DNA of 64,000 nt from the NCBI GenBank assembly GCA_016937155.1, contig JAFGWM010000068.1, positions 1-64,000 on the forward strand. Reading direction: 5' to 3'. Position 1 is the stretch's first letter, and each line of letters opens with the position of its first letter. Below are positions 17,249 to 26,834 of the stretch, one piece after another. Source of the DNA: Deltaproteobacteria bacterium. Its GTDB lineage: Bacteria; Myxococcota_A; Polyangia; HGW-17. The notes under the pieces were generated by a model. That model was not told where the DNA came from and searched no databases. It saw only the letters and a list, made by a program, of their open reading frames with translations. The position numbers and the translations under genes were made by a program.

Positions 17249-20200
17249 ATGCCTTCTGATAAATTACACATAAATCCATTGTTTCACCCTCTGGTTGATA
17301 TGATCCTCGGTCAAAAGGAAATTGAACTTAATGGGGAGTTTCTCAAAGAAATAAGGATTATTCTGTCAGATTCAAGAAATCAACTTCTTTCCATTGAGAG
17401 GGAACTGTCCAATCTTAATCTGAAAAATGAGGAAATTAAGAGGGCAAACAAGAATTTTCTTAAACTATACAACTTTGCTCCTGTTGGTTATCTGACCATT
17501 GACAGTACCGGAAAAATTATAAGTATTAATGTTACCGGAGCATCACTTTTAGGGCAGCTTCAGATTTCTCTTATAGGAGATAATATTTTTAAATATTTTC
17601 CTTTGGAGGACGGACAGATATTCAGGGAAAAACTGTCACTGAGTATTGCTTCAGGAGAGGGTTTTAAACAGGATCTCCGAATGAAAAGATCCAATGAAAC
17701 CCTTATGCATGCCAGTATAGAGGGTGAGGTTACTTCTGTTCATGAGGGTTTCATAAATATTGTAATAAGTGATATTACCGTTCGTAAGATTTCTGAGCTT
17801 GCGTTAAGAAGAAGTGAGGGATGGTTCAGAGCCACAATTGATGCTGTAAGCGAGATGCTTGTTGTGGTGAATAGCGAAATGACAGTTTTGTTGTGTAACG
17901 AAAGTTTCAGAAGACAGCTGTCACGTTTGAAAATATATAGAGAACCGGTCGGCGAAAATATTATTGAGCTTTGTCCATTTTTTGGGGATTCAGAAAAAAA
18001 TGAATATCAATGGGTTTTTGAAACGGGAAAATCCATTAATTCCAGACTTGAGTATAGCGGTGAGGAATACAATCTGTTTCTTGATTCAAGAAAAATTCCA
18101 ATTTTTGATGATCAGGGACAGATAATTCAGACTCTGTCAGTTATGAATGATATTACAGAACGTGTAATAGCAACACATTCCAATGCTGAGAAAGAAGTTT
18201 ATCTCAAAGGAATTATCGAAAATGCAAATGATATTATTTTTTCTTTCAATCTTGATGGGGTAATAAACTATATTTCACCTGCATTTTCGAGAATACTCGG
18301 CAGAAGTGTTAGAGAATTCGAGGGTAGAAAACTTACTGAGCTGGTTCATCTTCAGGATACCGAAAATATGGAATCTTCATTGAACAGACTGTTCAATGAT
18401 TATGAACACGTTAGAGATCTCAAGGTCAGAATAAGTGCAAAGGATGGTCAGTGGCTGTGGTTTCTTGTTTCAATGTCACTTGTGCGAAATCTTCAGGGGA
18501 GTTTCGCGTATGCTGTCGGCGTAGCCACTGATATAAATGCCATCATCAGTTATCAGAAAGCACTTGAAGACAGCCGTCGTAGTTATAAGGATTTATGGGA
18601 AAGTCAGGGGGAAGGTGCTGGTTTTCTGGATTCCTCAGAGGTATTTATTCATGTGAATCCATATGGAGAAAAAATATTCGGGATGGACCCCGGAACTCTT
18701 GCGGGGAGAAGTCTTCTTGAATTTGTTGAGCTGGAATATCAGGATAAACTTATAACTGAAACATCCAGAAGGAAAAAAGGTGAAAGCTCTACATATGAGC
18801 TCGCCATCCACCGAAAGGATAACGAAACCAGAATACTTCTTCTCACAGCTACACCAAAATTTGACGAGTTTGATGGTACTTTTCTGGGAACTTTTGTTAT
18901 TTTCCGGGATATAACCTCCCGAAAACAACTGGAAAATGAATTGAAAAAAAGTGAAGAAAGGCATCGACAGTTATTCGAAAATAATGCTGCAGTTCAATTG
19001 ATTGTTAAAGTTGAGGATACAACAATTTTTGATGCGAATCCGGCTGCTGCTAATTTCTATGGATATACCAGAGATGAACTCAGAAATATGAGTATGACAC
19101 AGATCAATGGTCTTACTCGGGAACAGGTGAAAGAGTTTTTCAGGCAGAGACTTGATGGAGAAAAAATTATTTTTAATATAAGGCATCTTCTGAAAAGTGG
19201 TGAATGGCGAGATGTTGAAGTTAAAACTAGCCCGGTATATATAGATCATGATCTTTATATACACAGTATTATCACTGATATTACTGAGCGTCGTATTACC
19301 GGTGAAAAAAATGCGAGTCTTGAAAGAATGCTTATTCATTCACAGCGTATGGAGGTATTTGGAAATATCGCTAAAAGTCTTACAAATGAGTTCTCTGAGA
19401 TTTTAAGTGAAGTAAGCAAAAATAACGCTGCATTACGGGATAAAAACAAAAAACCTGAAAAGGCCAGTGTTGAAATTGATTCACTGGTTGAAAAGGGAAA
19501 AAAACTCATAAATCATATACTGATGTTTGGTTCTAATTTGCCTTTTGAGCTTCAGAAGTGGAAACTTATTCCTTTTATTGAGAGATTGAAACCTATTTTA
19601 AGTAATATCTGCGGTTCAACAACCGGTATTGATTATAATCTATCAGGTGATGGAAACGTTTTTCTTGATTCCATATTAATGGAACAGGTAATTGTTAACA
19701 TTGTTACAGCTTCTAGGGACTCTATGCCTCAGGGGGGAACAATTACACTGGAACTCGGGATGATTTCACTGGATAAGGATGCCAAAAGTCTCGGAATTTC
19801 TCCTGGGGATTATGTAAAAATTACCATCGGTGATAATAATATTAACAGCATTGAAGATGGTTTGGAAAAACAGATTTTTGAGCCATTTCTGACATCAAAA
19901 AGGGTGAAGTCCAGTTCAACTGTTTTAGGTCTTATTACAGTTCATGGAATTATGCAGCAGCATCTTGGTGCTGTTGAAATAACAAACAAGAATTCAAAGT
20001 CTTATGTCAATTTGTATCTTCCACTTGTTGAAGAAACGGATAACTGTGTCAGAGATGGTTATTCTCCATCCATACTCATTGTTGATGACGAAGAAGGTAT
20101 AAGGGCAGTTACACGAAAAATTCTTGAAATGGATCAGATGCAGGTGATGGAAGCCTCAAGTGGAGAGGATGCATTGAAATTTATTGATATTCATAAGCCC

Positions 20201-20428
20201 AGACTGGATCTTATAATAATCGATATGGTGCTTCCTGGAATGACAGGGAATATCCTTGGAGAAGAAATTAAGCGTCTTTATCCTGATGTTCCACTTTTAT
20301 TTATCAGTGGTTATCCGGAAAGTATGATGTCCAGATATGGTGTTGATGAAAAAGGTGTCAATTTTCTTGCAAAACCATTCAGCGTTAAGCAGTTCAGAGA
20401 AGAAGTGACTGCTATATTGAACAGGTAA
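17249..20428 (+). CDS. Five-PAS hybrid pseudo-histidine kinase with receiver domain
   Basis: 1059 aa, soluble. After a short coiled start, five PAS domains run at about 70-185, 188-305, 320-430, 444-560 and 571-685. The dimerisation segment (RMEVFGNIAKSLTNEFSEIL) aligns with the usual GGIAHDFNNIL, but the phospho-accepting His is Asn713. The ATPase domain (about 780-925) is also worn: NIVTASRDSMPQGG in place of the N box and GDNNINSI in place of a normal G1 box. The C-terminal receiver (about 938-1059) is intact: acidic pair DDEE, phospho-acceptor Asp992, switch Ser and Lys1042. Autophosphorylation at the usual site should be impossible, so the protein probably senses through PAS and accepts phosphate from another kinase. 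Confidence 0.9.
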   Translation: MPSDKLHINPLFHPLVDMILGQKEIELNGEFLKEIRIILSDSRNQLLSIERELSNLNLKNEEIKRANKNFLKLYNFAPVGYLTIDSTGKIISINVTGASLLGQLQISLIGDNIFKYFPLEDGQIFREKLSLSIASGEGFKQDLRMKRSNETLMHASIEGEVTSVHEGFINIVISDITVRKISELALRRSEGWFRATIDAVSEMLVVVNSEMTVLLCNESFRRQLSRLKIYREPVGENIIELCPFFGDSEKNEYQWVFETGKSINSRLEYSGEEYNLFLDSRKIPIFDDQGQIIQTLSVMNDITERVIATHSNAEKEVYLKGIIENANDIIFSFNLDGVINYISPAFSRILGRSVREFEGRKLTELVHLQDTENMESSLNRLFNDYEHVRDLKVRISAKDGQWLWFLVSMSLVRNLQGSFAYAVGVATDINAIISYQKALEDSRRSYKDLWESQGEGAGFLDSSEVFIHVNPYGEKIFGMDPGTLAGRSLLEFVELEYQDKLITETSRRKKGESSTYELAIHRKDNETRILLLTATPKFDEFDGTFLGTFVIFRDITSRKQLENELKKSEERHRQLFENNAAVQLIVKVEDTTIFDANPAAANFYGYTRDELRNMSMTQINGLTREQVKEFFRQRLDGEKIIFNIRHLLKSGEWRDVEVKTSPVYIDHDLYIHSIITDITERRITGEKNASLERMLIHSQRMEVFGNIAKSLTNEFSEILSEVSKNNAALRDKNKKPEKASVEIDSLVEKGKKLINHILMFGSNLPFELQKWKLIPFIERLKPILSNICGSTTGIDYNLSGDGNVFLDSILMEQVIVNIVTASRDSMPQGGTITLELGMISLDKDAKSLGISPGDYVKITIGDNNINSIEDGLEKQIFEPFLTSKRVKSSSTVLGLITVHGIMQQHLGAVEITNKNSKSYVNLYLPLVEETDNCVRDGYSPSILIVDDEEGIRAVTRKILEMDQMQVMEASSGEDALKFIDIHKPRLDLIIIDMVLPGMTGNILGEEIKRLYPDVPLLFISGYPESMMSRYGVDEKGVNFLAKPFSVKQFREEVTAILNR

Positions 20429-20556
20429 AAAAGTTTTTAAATAAAACACTTCAATTGAAGAATACTGTCGACACTGTAATTATTTAGGATTTCAAAAAAT
20501 TTCAATGAGATCATTGAGCTTTAGTTGATAACTTTTTAGCATGGACTTATAAGCAA

Positions 20557-21123
20557 TCAGTGGAGGGATGATTCAGAGAAAACATCAGCTGTAAATCCTT
20601 CAAGAACAGCTTTTTCATGTAAATGTGACCCAACCGGAAGCCCTGCTTTCATGCAGAGATTTTCCAGAAATTCTTCCCTGTCCCAGTTCCATTCAACAGG
20701 AACCTGTGGAAGCAAAACACCTCCGAAATTTCTTAGAGTAAGATACAATCCGTGTTTTCCAATGACCACGTTTTGTGGTTCAATCGGAAATAACTCTGAA
20801 AGCACACTTATTTCAACTTCAATAAGGGATAACTCCTCAGTTTTTAATTGGTTGAATCTGGGGTCACCAAAAGCACTTGCCAGAGCCATTTTGTGAATTA
20901 ATTTCGGAAGAGATTTTGTTTCACCGAAATTGCCGATGCATCCCCTGAGATTTCCATTGATTTTCAGTGTAACAAATGCACCTCCACACACACCCTGAAT
21001 TTTCTGTTCAATTTCCGAAATAAGCCCTGAATCAACTGGTTTTTTTTGAAGTTTATCTGAAATGGACTTACGCGCTAAATCAAGAAGTATTTTCTTATCT
21101 TCACAACTAAGGGTGATTTCCAT
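20557..21123 (-). CDS. AMMECR1 domain protein (AmmeMemoRadiSam system protein A-like)
   Basis: 188 aa, the size of a single AMMECR1 domain. The hallmark LRGCIG appears near residue 60 (NGNLRGCIGNFG), followed by FGDPRFNQLKTEEL and the conserved VEISVLSELFPI. Proteins of this family are conserved from archaea to humans. In bacteria they are often linked to a Memo protein and a radical SAM enzyme; neither is in this window. The biochemical role is not settled. The gene is last in a minus-strand operon and overlaps the preceding lipoprotein gene by 17 nt. Confidence 0.88.
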   Translation of the reverse strand: MEITLSCEDKKILLDLARKSISDKLQKKPVDSGLISEIEQKIQGVCGGAFVTLKINGNLRGCIGNFGETKSLPKLIHKMALASAFGDPRFNQLKTEELSLIEVEISVLSELFPIEPQNVVIGKHGLYLTLRNFGGVLLPQVPVEWNWDREEFLENLCMKAGLPVGSHLHEKAVLEGFTADVFSESSLH

Positions 21124-23182
21124 TTTTCTGCATCTTTCTTCTGGCGGTGTTGTAAAGGATTCTCACCTTCATATTATTTACATAATCTGCATTTGCTTTT
21201 TCAAGTTTTTTGACTTTCATCATGAGTTTTTCTAAATCTTTAAGCGGTATCTGCTGGTGCTCAAGCCATAAAATAAGTTCCCCGCGTCCTTCAGGAGAAG
21301 CTTTTTCGTAAACATCAATGAGTAGTCCGATATTTTCAGGTCTTGCAGTATATCTGAACATTCGGGCAGCCTTTATCTTTATATCAAGAGAGGGACTGCT
21401 CTTTAGTGATAACGCATAGCACTCAGGATTTTTTTTACACTTCTTGAGAAGTTCGAATACCGGGACAAATTCCAGTAATTTCTTTCTAATTACCGGTTCG
21501 ACTGCTTTACGTCTTTTATTTTCCACTTCGTCATTCCAGGGTCTGGTGACTATTTTCAATTTGAGAGCTTCTTCTCCTGGTGAGTGGTGCTCAAGAATAT
21601 CAGTGGATTTAATGGCATTTAGTAAAAGAGCTCCATTTAAATCAACATGTTTCCAGGCGTATTTTAGAATTTGAAGTCTGAAAATTTCATCAGGAGTGAA
21701 GCACGTTTCACTTTTTTCACACTCCTGAAAGTTCTTTAGCTCCTTCAGCAGATATTTTATCCAGACGCTTTGAGTTTTTTCCCATTGAGCTTTGTTGGTG
21801 GTTTCAGAATTCCATATGGCAGAAAGTTTCTGAGATACAGTGGGATCGTCCAGAGCCTGATTTAATGCATTCATCCGGAGAACACTGTAGTAAATGGATG
21901 AAGTAACAGCCACACAGCCCCTTTTTGCCAGAAGCTCCATCATGGCGACAGTTTCCTTATCCGGTGGAAGAATACTGAGAGCTTCCACAACGGGGATCAT
22001 TATTGTACTGTCCATTCCCTGAGTCACATACTTAAGAAGTTCACTCCGCAAAGAACCATTTTCACTGAGGGTAATCATCAGTTCATTTCTGACCGCGAGG
22101 TCTCTGTCAAATGATGGGATACTGTCTCTGGCCAGTGCCAGCTCAGAGAGTGAAATGTTCTGCTGAACTTTCATGGTGTTTAGTGCCAGTTGCTCACTCC
22201 ATTTGAGGACGAGTCTGTCACCGCTCCAGTCTGAAAATAATGACTTAATCTGATTATATTCACCCATAAAATTCAGTGCTCTGATAGCTGTGCTTTCCAG
22301 AAGAACATTGTTGGAATTCAGTTGTCCCGAATATAGAATTTTTTTAAACGAATCACAGAGAAGTTCTGAATTTTTACCGAAAGAATTCCGGCATCCGGAC
22401 AAATTGTCAATTATTGTTCCACCTGTTCGGATAATTGATGATAACACTGAAATTGCCTTGGTGCGTGCTTTTCCGGAGGCAGCACTCAGTGCCATTGATG
22501 CAAATACACTCCCGCTTTCACCATCCCTTACAGTAAAAAGCATTGGAATGAGATCCATGACAACTTCCTCAGATGAGTAACCCGTGACGCTTAGTGCCCT
22601 TGCTGCTTCACAATTTACACGATAATGCTGTCCCTTATTAAACCTGAGAAATTTTCTGGCAATCTCATAAGTTTCAAATGATTTTAAATATTTCAGACTT
22701 TTTTTAATGACACCCAGTCTGACATTTTGAAGAGGATCATGTAAATCAGTTAATATATCGGGCAACTTTTTAAGAGATTCAAATACGGCTTTATTTGTTT
22801 TCTCATATTTTTTTGAAAGCAAAAGCTCAAGAGAAAGGATAAAAGATGCATCATCCCGGGCGGGGTAATAGTCGTCTCCTGGAAATTTTTTAACCAGTTC
22901 AAGAAGCGATTTATTAAACTCCTCATCCTGGGAATTTTTAAGAAGGTTAATTATTGTCAATGGAAACCATGATGGATGTTTCCTTAGATGATTAACTAAA
23001 ATTCTGGTTATTTCCGGTGTAACAGGAATTTTCTTTTCAACAATTTTTCTTAATACAGCCTGAGCAGCATTTCGATTGTTAAATGAATTCTTTAGTGCAA
23101 TTTCTGGTGGTGTTTCCTTGTGGTTTCCACAGGATACAAAAAAAATTGTTATAATGAACAATTTTAAATACTGTTTTTTCAT
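21107..23182 (-). CDS. Helical HEAT-like repeat lipoprotein
   Basis: 691 aa. The signal peptide ends in the lipobox FFVSC, with Cys18 lipidated. The rest is a long series of paired helices, 35-40 residues per unit, with HEAT-type periodicity (for example RKFLRFNKGQHYRVNCEAARALSVTGY cut at its first 20: RKFLRFNKGQHYRVNCEAAR). HEAT solenoids are protein-binding scaffolds, so this is probably a periplasmic or membrane-bound scaffold. The ATG at 23182 shares one base with the previous stop (TGATG), with AAGGG upstream. No enzyme motif was seen. Its place between a membrane protein and AMMECR1 does not reveal its partner. Confidence 0.8.
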   Translation of the reverse strand: MKKQYLKLFIITIFFVSCGNHKETPPEIALKNSFNNRNAAQAVLRKIVEKKIPVTPEITRILVNHLRKHPSWFPLTIINLLKNSQDEEFNKSLLELVKKFPGDDYYPARDDASFILSLELLLSKKYEKTNKAVFESLKKLPDILTDLHDPLQNVRLGVIKKSLKYLKSFETYEIARKFLRFNKGQHYRVNCEAARALSVTGYSSEEVVMDLIPMLFTVRDGESGSVFASMALSAASGKARTKAISVLSSIIRTGGTIIDNLSGCRNSFGKNSELLCDSFKKILYSGQLNSNNVLLESTAIRALNFMGEYNQIKSLFSDWSGDRLVLKWSEQLALNTMKVQQNISLSELALARDSIPSFDRDLAVRNELMITLSENGSLRSELLKYVTQGMDSTIMIPVVEALSILPPDKETVAMMELLAKRGCVAVTSSIYYSVLRMNALNQALDDPTVSQKLSAIWNSETTNKAQWEKTQSVWIKYLLKELKNFQECEKSETCFTPDEIFRLQILKYAWKHVDLNGALLLNAIKSTDILEHHSPGEEALKLKIVTRPWNDEVENKRRKAVEPVIRKKLLEFVPVFELLKKCKKNPECYALSLKSSPSLDIKIKAARMFRYTARPENIGLLIDVYEKASPEGRGELILWLEHQQIPLKDLEKLMMKVKKLEKANADYVNNMKVRILYNTARRKMQKNGNHP

Positions 23183-23682
23183 CACTTTTCCCTTTTAAGA
23201 GCAAAACCAAGAATAAATTTCCCCAGAAAAGCCGTGATAAGAATTCCAGGGATTCTCATTAAAAGCATTTTCGGGTTCCAGTAATAGAAGTAAAACTGAT
23301 CCAGTATAAATTTAACTGCCATATCAATTAGATGAACAGAAAAAATAGTTCCAAGAATTGTTGTCCAGATGGTGAGATCCACAAACCTACCCATCATATA
23401 AAGTATTATTAACGTTCCGAAAATAAAACCAATTTCCAGAATCACAGGAAACAGAATATATTTGGCCACAAAAGGATTTATATTCTGAATATGTTTTAAT
23501 AAAATAGTCTGAAAGACCAGATCGAGATGAACAGCTATAAACCAGATGGCAATTGAACCAAATATTATAAGGGCGGCAATTCGTCCACTTACCATGATTG
23601 ATTTGCTTTTAAAGGCCCAGTCCTTATCTGGTTTAGCCATTTTCATATTTTGCTTATCGCTGTTTTTATTTTTTTTTGTCAT
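23182..23682 (-). CDS. Four-helix membrane protein of unknown function
   Basis: 166 aa. A charged, Lys-rich N-terminal stretch of about 30 residues precedes four hydrophobic segments near 33-52, 72-98, 103-125 and 142-160. The second and third are unusually rich in Ile and Phe. No motif of a known transporter or enzyme was seen. The gene lies 39 bp after truA and is coupled to the HEAT-like lipoprotein by a one-base stop/start overlap, so the two may work together at the membrane. Confidence 0.75.
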   Translation of the reverse strand: MTKKNKNSDKQNMKMAKPDKDWAFKSKSIMVSGRIAALIIFGSIAIWFIAVHLDLVFQTILLKHIQNINPFVAKYILFPVILEIGFIFGTLIILYMMGRFVDLTIWTTILGTIFSVHLIDMAVKFILDQFYFYYWNPKMLLMRIPGILITAFLGKFILGFALKREK

Positions 23683-23721
23683 GCTTCCCGGAAAATCCTA
23701 TGGTAATTCATGAAAAGGATA

Positions 23722-24498
23722 CTAATCCACACTGGAAGGAAAATAAAGTGTTGAGTTGTCTTCATCAGGATAAACGACTTTTTCCAGACACAATCCATGA
23801 GGTGGCGCTGTCATTCCTCCAACTTTTCGATCTCTAGCTTCAATTATTGAGCTCAAATCAGAAAGTGGGATATGTCCTCTGCCAATATCCACAAGAGTAC
23901 CTGTTATTATTCTTACCATATTTTTGAGAAATGCATTTCCGGATACAAAAATTGTAATAATACCATTATTTTCAACAGTTTTTACCATAAACATGGTTCT
24001 GGTGCTGTTTTCACGTTCACAGTCAGATGCCTGAAAAGTTTTAAAATCATGGGTCCCCTCAATGATTTTTCCGGCCTGATTCATCAGTGATATATCAAGT
24101 TTTTTCAGATACTGCCATTGAAACCTGGAATAGAAGGGATTGTGAACAGGTCTGTTTAAAATGGAGTAGGAGTATAGCTTTCCCTGGGTTTTTCTAGGAT
24201 TGAAATCAGGGGTGGTTCTTTTGACTGATTTTATACTGACTGATGATGGAAGAAGCGAATTGAGACCCCTTAAATATCCTTTATCAGGAATAACATGGGG
24301 TGTGGTGTAAAATATGCGCTGCCCGCGAGCATGTACACCACTGTCGGTTCTTGAGGCTCCCTTTACACGTATGAAGCGTCCTTCCATCTGACTGAGTTTT
24401 TCTTCAACTATACCTTGAATTGTTGGTCCGTTGTTCTGAAGCTGGAATCCGCAGAAGTCGGTGCCGTCATAGGCAACTTCCAGAATAATGCCGTACAT
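23722..24498 (-). CDS. truA: tRNA pseudouridine(38-40) synthase
   Basis: TruA converts uridines 38-40 in the tRNA anticodon stem to pseudouridine. At 258 aa it has family length. Asp52 in ASRTDSGVHA is the catalytic aspartate; the opening AYDGTDFCGFQLQ and the later FLKNMVRIITGTLVDIGRG are family signatures. It shares one base with the preceding outer-membrane protein gene (TGATG), so a housekeeping RNA-modification gene is embedded in an envelope operon. Confidence 0.95.
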   Translation of the reverse strand: MYGIILEVAYDGTDFCGFQLQNNGPTIQGIVEEKLSQMEGRFIRVKGASRTDSGVHARGQRIFYTTPHVIPDKGYLRGLNSLLPSSVSIKSVKRTTPDFNPRKTQGKLYSYSILNRPVHNPFYSRFQWQYLKKLDISLMNQAGKIIEGTHDFKTFQASDCERENSTRTMFMVKTVENNGIITIFVSGNAFLKNMVRIITGTLVDIGRGHIPLSDLSSIIEARDRKVGGMTAPPHGLCLEKVVYPDEDNSTLYFPSSVD

Positions 24499-25220
24499 CA
24501 GAATTCAAGTCCGATTCCGAAAAGAAAATAATCTCCACCAACCATAAGAACATTGCTTCCGCCAAAGTTATCACTTGAATTATAGACCCATTCCACAAAG
24601 ATGTAGGATGCATTAATGCCTGTTTCAAGATCCAGATTTTTAGCACTAGCAGGATCAAAGTAATTGAGACACAGGGCCAGTCCTGCGGAAAACTCCCAAC
24701 CATAAGTTCCTCCAGAAGCTTTTGCCCCGGATTGGTTATCTCCAAAGGTTGCAATTGACCCGTCTCCCTGAGTTATCCACCAGAAAGTGTAAGTCAGACC
24801 TCCCTTTATGAAAGGAACCACAGGAATATTCCATCTTCGATTCAATTCATCAAATCTGTAAGTGAGTTTTACTCCCGTAGGTAAAAGCCAGAGTGCGGTT
24901 TCGTCCTCTGATGGTGTACCATCTTCCAGAAGGGCATTCCCTTTTATCCAGTAAAACCCTGCCTGACCGCCTATGCTCAGGGTCCCAAAACCTTTGAAAA
25001 GCTTATAGTCAAGCTGCATGGCATATAAAATGGAACCCTTATCTCCAAATATTGTTTTAAAGGGACCGTTACCGCCGAATTCGTCATCAACATTTGGAAT
25101 GAAATTTCCAGCCTTGAATTCGAAAAAAAGATCAGATGGAGATTCCAGCTCATCGGTGGCCTTTGCAAGGGGTATTACTGTCAATTGAATCAGTACGAAA
25201 AATATTGAAATTATGCGCAT
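24498..25220 (-). CDS. Outer-membrane beta-barrel protein (MXAN_2562-like)
   Basis: 240 aa. A cleavable signal peptide (ISIFFVLIQLTVIPLAKA) precedes a chain of amphipathic beta strands with aromatic girdles, ending in a terminal Phe (GIGLEF), as expected for an eight- to ten-strand barrel. The opening FFEFKAGNFIPNVDDEFG and the general plan match the MXAN_2562 family of myxobacterial barrels as I recall it. Its neighbour is the CFI-box protein, as in Myxococcus where the two families are adjacent; the genes overlap by 10 nt here. The pairing suggests a two-part surface unit. Function unknown. Confidence 0.8.
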   Translation of the reverse strand: MRIISIFFVLIQLTVIPLAKATDELESPSDLFFEFKAGNFIPNVDDEFGGNGPFKTIFGDKGSILYAMQLDYKLFKGFGTLSIGGQAGFYWIKGNALLEDGTPSEDETALWLLPTGVKLTYRFDELNRRWNIPVVPFIKGGLTYTFWWITQGDGSIATFGDNQSGAKASGGTYGWEFSAGLALCLNYFDPASAKNLDLETGINASYIFVEWVYNSSDNFGGSNVLMVGGDYFLFGIGLEF

Positions 25221-26611
25221 TGAAGGGATCTTTTCCTGTTATTTATCTTGATTAAGGAGAACACCGCAATCATTCCCATGATGAGAATCCACCAGGGAAC
25301 CACCAGAAAAATTGCTGAAATCAGAACCAGAGGGAATAACAATATTTTAATGGCAACATTAAGAACTATATTGTTACCAATTATATCAGCCCAGGCTCTT
25401 CCATTTTTATAATAGAAACTCACAAATTTTCTTCCCAAAGTTGAATTCATAAGGAAAGCATCCCTGAATTTCCTGAGAACCTGAACAAACGGATGGTATT
25501 TGTTTCCGTACACAGCTGTTGCTATGAAGCAGTAGTCACCATTGGCAGAGCCGCCACTTTCATTGTAGTGCTCAGCAAAATCTGTTGTGGGAACAGGAGT
25601 TTCAGATAAAACCTCTCCAATAAGTGACACATTTCGGTGATCATCAACTGCAACAACTGCAACACTGTATTGAACTCCATTTTCAAGACCATTAATTCTT
25701 ACACTCTCTGTTCCTCCTACAACACTGGCACAGACATAACACTTTGAAGGCATGCCACCTGTTTTCAGATTATATTCAGGGCAGGAATCTGTTTTAAAAT
25801 TATAGGGAGCATTCTTGAAATCTCCCTTTTGAGTAGTGTTGTTCGTGGTATTTGTATTATTTGTTGTATTTGTATTATTTGTTGTATTTGTATTATTTGT
25901 GTTGTTTACACTCTCAGTGTACAGAATTTTTCCACAAACTTCCTCTGTACTTACCCATGATGCTTTACTTTCACTGGATGATTCAGATGGCAGTCCCTCT
26001 CTCATACAAAGAACATTGTAGTATTCAACACTTTCTTCGCTGCCTTTGTCTGTATTCCATGAAACAGTCAAAGCATTTTCTCCCGGGCTGACTTTAACAT
26101 CCTCAGGAGCTGTGGGGGGTTTGGTATCGTAGGACAATGTTATTGAATAAACATCACTGCGACTTTCCTTGTTGTCAAAAATATAAAAAGTGTTTGAACC
26201 GGTACCCTGTGAACAGATTCCTTCATCAGGATCCACAACATAGTGAACAGGGACGGCAATTGGTAGGGTTGTGTTCTGAAAAGAATTTTCATTGATTGTG
26301 TCAATTTCTGCGCAGTTATCAAGGCTGACACTCACATTTGCACAGTCACTGCCAATATAAATATAGACATCGTCACCTTCAAAAGGTCCTCCGTACTGCA
26401 TTTTGAAATAATAACTGTAGTATTCATCCTCACCGGCATCCTGATCACACAGACATCTGGAGAGGTTTGCATGCTCATCAATTTCGACATCTGTCATGGC
26501 GTCGTTACCTGAAACCGGATAACCATCATACTGGCCATATAGAGTAAACTGAGCCAATGCATTTGCCGGCAGAATAAAAATAAAAAACGATAATAATAAT
26601 TTTTTTTTCAT
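25211..26611 (-). CDS. Exported Fn3-type protein with CFI-box C-terminus (MXAN_2561-like)
   Basis: 466 aa from the ATG at 26611. The signal peptide (LLLSFFIFILPANALA) is cleavable. An N-terminal Cys-containing beta domain (LSRCLCDQDAG) is followed by a fibronectin III-like domain opening KPPTAPEDVKVSPGENALTV. An Asn/Thr linker at about 233-259 (NNTNTTNNTN) interrupts it. The C-terminus has the CFI box (YCFIATAVYGN at ~360), a basic helix (VLRKFRDAFLMNSTLGRKFV), then two hydrophobic segments and a basic end. CFI-box tails act as membrane or sorting anchors in myxobacteria. It is the first gene of the six-gene minus-strand operon and overlaps the barrel gene by 10 nt. Confidence 0.82.
   Translation of the reverse strand: MKKKLLLSFFIFILPANALAQFTLYGQYDGYPVSGNDAMTDVEIDEHANLSRCLCDQDAGEDEYYSYYFKMQYGGPFEGDDVYIYIGSDCANVSVSLDNCAEIDTINENSFQNTTLPIAVPVHYVVDPDEGICSQGTGSNTFYIFDNKESRSDVYSITLSYDTKPPTAPEDVKVSPGENALTVSWNTDKGSEESVEYYNVLCMREGLPSESSSESKASWVSTEEVCGKILYTESVNNTNNTNTTNNTNTTNNTNTTNNTTQKGDFKNAPYNFKTDSCPEYNLKTGGMPSKCYVCASVVGGTESVRINGLENGVQYSVAVVAVDDHRNVSLIGEVLSETPVPTTDFAEHYNESGGSANGDYCFIATAVYGNKYHPFVQVLRKFRDAFLMNSTLGRKFVSFYYKNGRAWADIIGNNIVLNVAIKILLFPLVLISAIFLVVPWWILIMGMIAVFSLIKINNRKRSLQCA
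25849..25902. repeat. 18-bp triplicate repeat coding for Asn/Thr linker
   Basis: Three in-frame copies of an 18-bp unit (TATTTGTATTATTTGTTG on the plus strand) lie at 25849, 25867 and 25885; the last two bases of the third differ. They encode the Asn/Thr linker of the CFI-box protein. Length change by slippage would keep the reading frame. Confidence 0.85.
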
Positions 26612-26834
26612 TACAAAACACCTGCTGAGACTGTAACTATCACAAATTAGCACTTATTCCCAAAAAGAAAATTATTTGGCCTCAATTATAAATCAAAACT
26701 ATTGGGTTATGAATTTTACGTACTGATCGTTGTCTCTATGATTTGAACGGTATTAAATTTTTTATTTGTACTGTGAAATATTTTTGCTAAAAACGCATAG
26801 TAAAGTGGCAAAGTAAAAACGAATTGGAGTTATC

